64,000 bases of DNA from Dolichospermum sp. LEGE 00240 (lineage in GTDB: Bacteria > Cyanobacteriota > Cyanobacteriia > Cyanobacteriales > Nostocaceae): positions 1 to 64,000 of the forward strand of contig NZ_JADEVZ010000015.1 of NCBI RefSeq assembly GCF_015207875.1, written 5' to 3'. Positions 62,957 to 64,000 of this stretch are shown one piece after another. The notes beneath the pieces were generated by a model. It was given only the letters and a program-made list of their open reading frames with translations, ran no database searches and had not been told where the DNA came from. How positions within the stretch are numbered: position 1 is the stretch's first letter; each line of letters starts with the position of its first letter. Made by a program: the position numbers and the translations under genes.

Positions 62957-64000
62957 CTACAAAGTCCTGAACGAAAACACGACCCGAAAACCGTAGCTGA
63001 TGCGGCGAACGTCACGCAAAGACCTAATGCGAATCGCAGACCGACAATACCTAGCGCCGTTGAGCCAAGAACCGCCGCGCAAGAACTTGTATTGTGCGCT
63101 TCGATTAATTAAAGCACTACCGTCTTTAGGCGCATTATTATAATTTTCTTCATAATCATCTTCACACCACTCCCATACCTTACCGTGCATATCATACAAA
63201 CCAAAAGAGTTCTGGGGAAAAGTTCCTACATCTTTGGTTTGTTGGCGATATTTACCTTTTGCACCGGCAGCGTAAGGATAATTACCATTATAGTTTACCA
63301 AATCAGGGGTGATATTGTCACCAAAATAAAATGGTGTGGTTGTCCCGGCTCTACAAGCGTACTCCCATTCAGCCTCACTGGGTAAACGGTATTTTTTACC
63401 TATAGATTTACTGATTCTAGCACAAAATTCCTGTGCGTCAAGCCATGCAACCTGTTCCACTGGTCTGTTTTTGCCAGAAAAATGGGAGGGTTGGGGATTT
63501 AGATCATCATTGATTTTTGGTAACGCTGCGACTCTTTCCCATTGTGCTTGAGTAACAGTAAACTTGCCCATGTAAAATGGTTGAATGGTAACTTGATGTT
63601 GGGGACTTTCGTTATCATATCTTTCTGGTTCATTTTTTGGAGAACCCATTTTAAAAGTTACCCCAGGGATAGCAATCATTTCCAAAGAAATACCATTACC
63701 TAAATCCTGGGTAAATGATCTGTGAGAATTATTAAATTGCGGTGGAATATTTGCTGGTTGGGGTGGGTTAGTTGGGGGAGAAATAAATTGCTGAAAAATT
63801 TGTTTAAAGGGATTATTAGAAACCTGTGGTGGAGAAGGAACAACAACAGTTTTTTGACTGATAGGATTTTCCAATGCTGCTAAAACTTCCTTCGCTGAAT
63901 TATAACGTTTGCGAGGAATATCCTGCAACATTGTTTCTAAAACATCAGTTAATTCTGGACTTAAAGAAACATACTTTTGCCATTGCCATTGCATTTCTTC
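62957..64000 (-). CDS. protein kinase/formylglycine-generating-enzyme-like fusion, C-terminal part (cut by window edge)
   Basis: At least 347 codons, open to the right edge of the window. The first residues (LSPELTDVLETMLQDIPRKR) look like the end of a serine/threonine kinase domain (subdomain XI), followed by a Pro-rich linker (about 50-85). From about 95 to 343 comes a formylglycine-generating-enzyme/sulfatase-modifying (FGE) domain: MIAIPGVTFKMGSPKNEPER, HQVTIQPFYMGKFTVTQAQW, RLPSEAEWEYACRAGTTTPF, DMHGKVWEWCEDDY, and FLRGGSWLNGARYCRSAIRI. Such kinase-FGE fusions are common in filamentous cyanobacteria, and the FGE domain is often non-enzymatic. The start lies outside the window. Confidence 0.85.
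   Translation of the reverse strand, partial: EEMQWQWQKYVSLSPELTDVLETMLQDIPRKRYNSAKEVLAALENPISQKTVVVPSPPQVSNNPFKQIFQQFISPPTNPPQPANIPPQFNNSHRSFTQDLGNGISLEMIAIPGVTFKMGSPKNEPERYDNESPQHQVTIQPFYMGKFTVTQAQWERVAALPKINDDLNPQPSHFSGKNRPVEQVAWLDAQEFCARISKSIGKKYRLPSEAEWEYACRAGTTTPFYFGDNITPDLVNYNGNYPYAAGAKGKYRQQTKDVGTFPQNSFGLYDMHGKVWEWCEDDYEENYNNAPKDGSALINRSAQYKFLRGGSWLNGARYCRSAIRIRSLRDVRRISYGFRVVFSFRTL

Overview
The window looks like chromosomal DNA of a filamentous, probably heterocyst-forming cyanobacterium (Nostocales). The evidence is the AT-rich sequence with many GCGATCGC (HIP1) octamers, a dnaE gene that stops inside a split intein, a tocopherol pathway gene pair, a lumenal pentapeptide protein, Tic20- and PatD-like proteins, and many small palindromic elements of cyanobacterial type. 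A Dolichospermum/Anabaena/Aphanizomenon-like origin is an inference only. I saw no rRNA, tRNA, CRISPR array or prophage.

Layout. 0-5 kb: a thymidylate-synthase-like gene faces a minus-strand set made of a degenerate CobO-like protein, dCTP deaminase, a second deaminase-like protein with a membrane tail, a small unknown and a PD-(D/E)XK-like protein. 5-21 kb: mostly housekeeping genes (rph, an MlaE-type lipid permease, an alpha/beta-fold protein, a CobW-type GTPase, aspS, a PatD-like gene, a Rel/SpoT enzyme, a cysteine-desulfurase-like enzyme, an Ap4A phosphorylase-like enzyme, a pentapeptide protein, a YraN-like protein, queA). 21-30 kb: a TPR protein, two potassium-uptake (Ktr/Trk) subunits separated by Uma2 and decayed toxin-antitoxin genes, the tocopherol methyltransferase and homogentisate phytyltransferase, and rpiA. 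31-40 kb: a type IV pilin-like gene, a TPR/GT41 glycosyltransferase, a REP-associated transposase surrounded by its palindromes, and a 1745-residue multi-domain methyltransferase/glycosyltransferase. 40-46 kb: a gene wrecked by two palindromic insertions, two Uma2 genes and clpC.

46-55 kb is an accessory island. It holds a Panacea antitoxin with a frameshifted partner, a DUF262 + HEPN pair (a candidate defence module), an 82-bp tandem repeat array, two copies (plus a third remnant) of a small-protein + retropepsin-like pair, a PIN toxin pair, a PemK remnant, an intact PemK/MazF pair, and a small gene interrupted by a 142-bp element with an 8-bp target duplication. 55-64 kb returns to core genes: dnaE N-half, a coiled-coil protein, rpsF, an FAH-family enzyme, Tic20-like, glyA, and the C-terminal part of a probable kinase/formylglycine-generating-like fusion running off the right edge.

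Small non-autonomous elements are unusually dense. At least six families can be distinguished by their terminal inverted repeats, several with clear target-site duplications, and several supply stop codons, C-termini or disruptions to neighbouring genes. The most promising material for new biology is the 46-55 kb island (DUF262-HEPN and the retropepsin pairs with their 82-bp repeats), the pilin/glycosyltransferase locus, and the membrane-tailed deaminase-like protein beside dcd.
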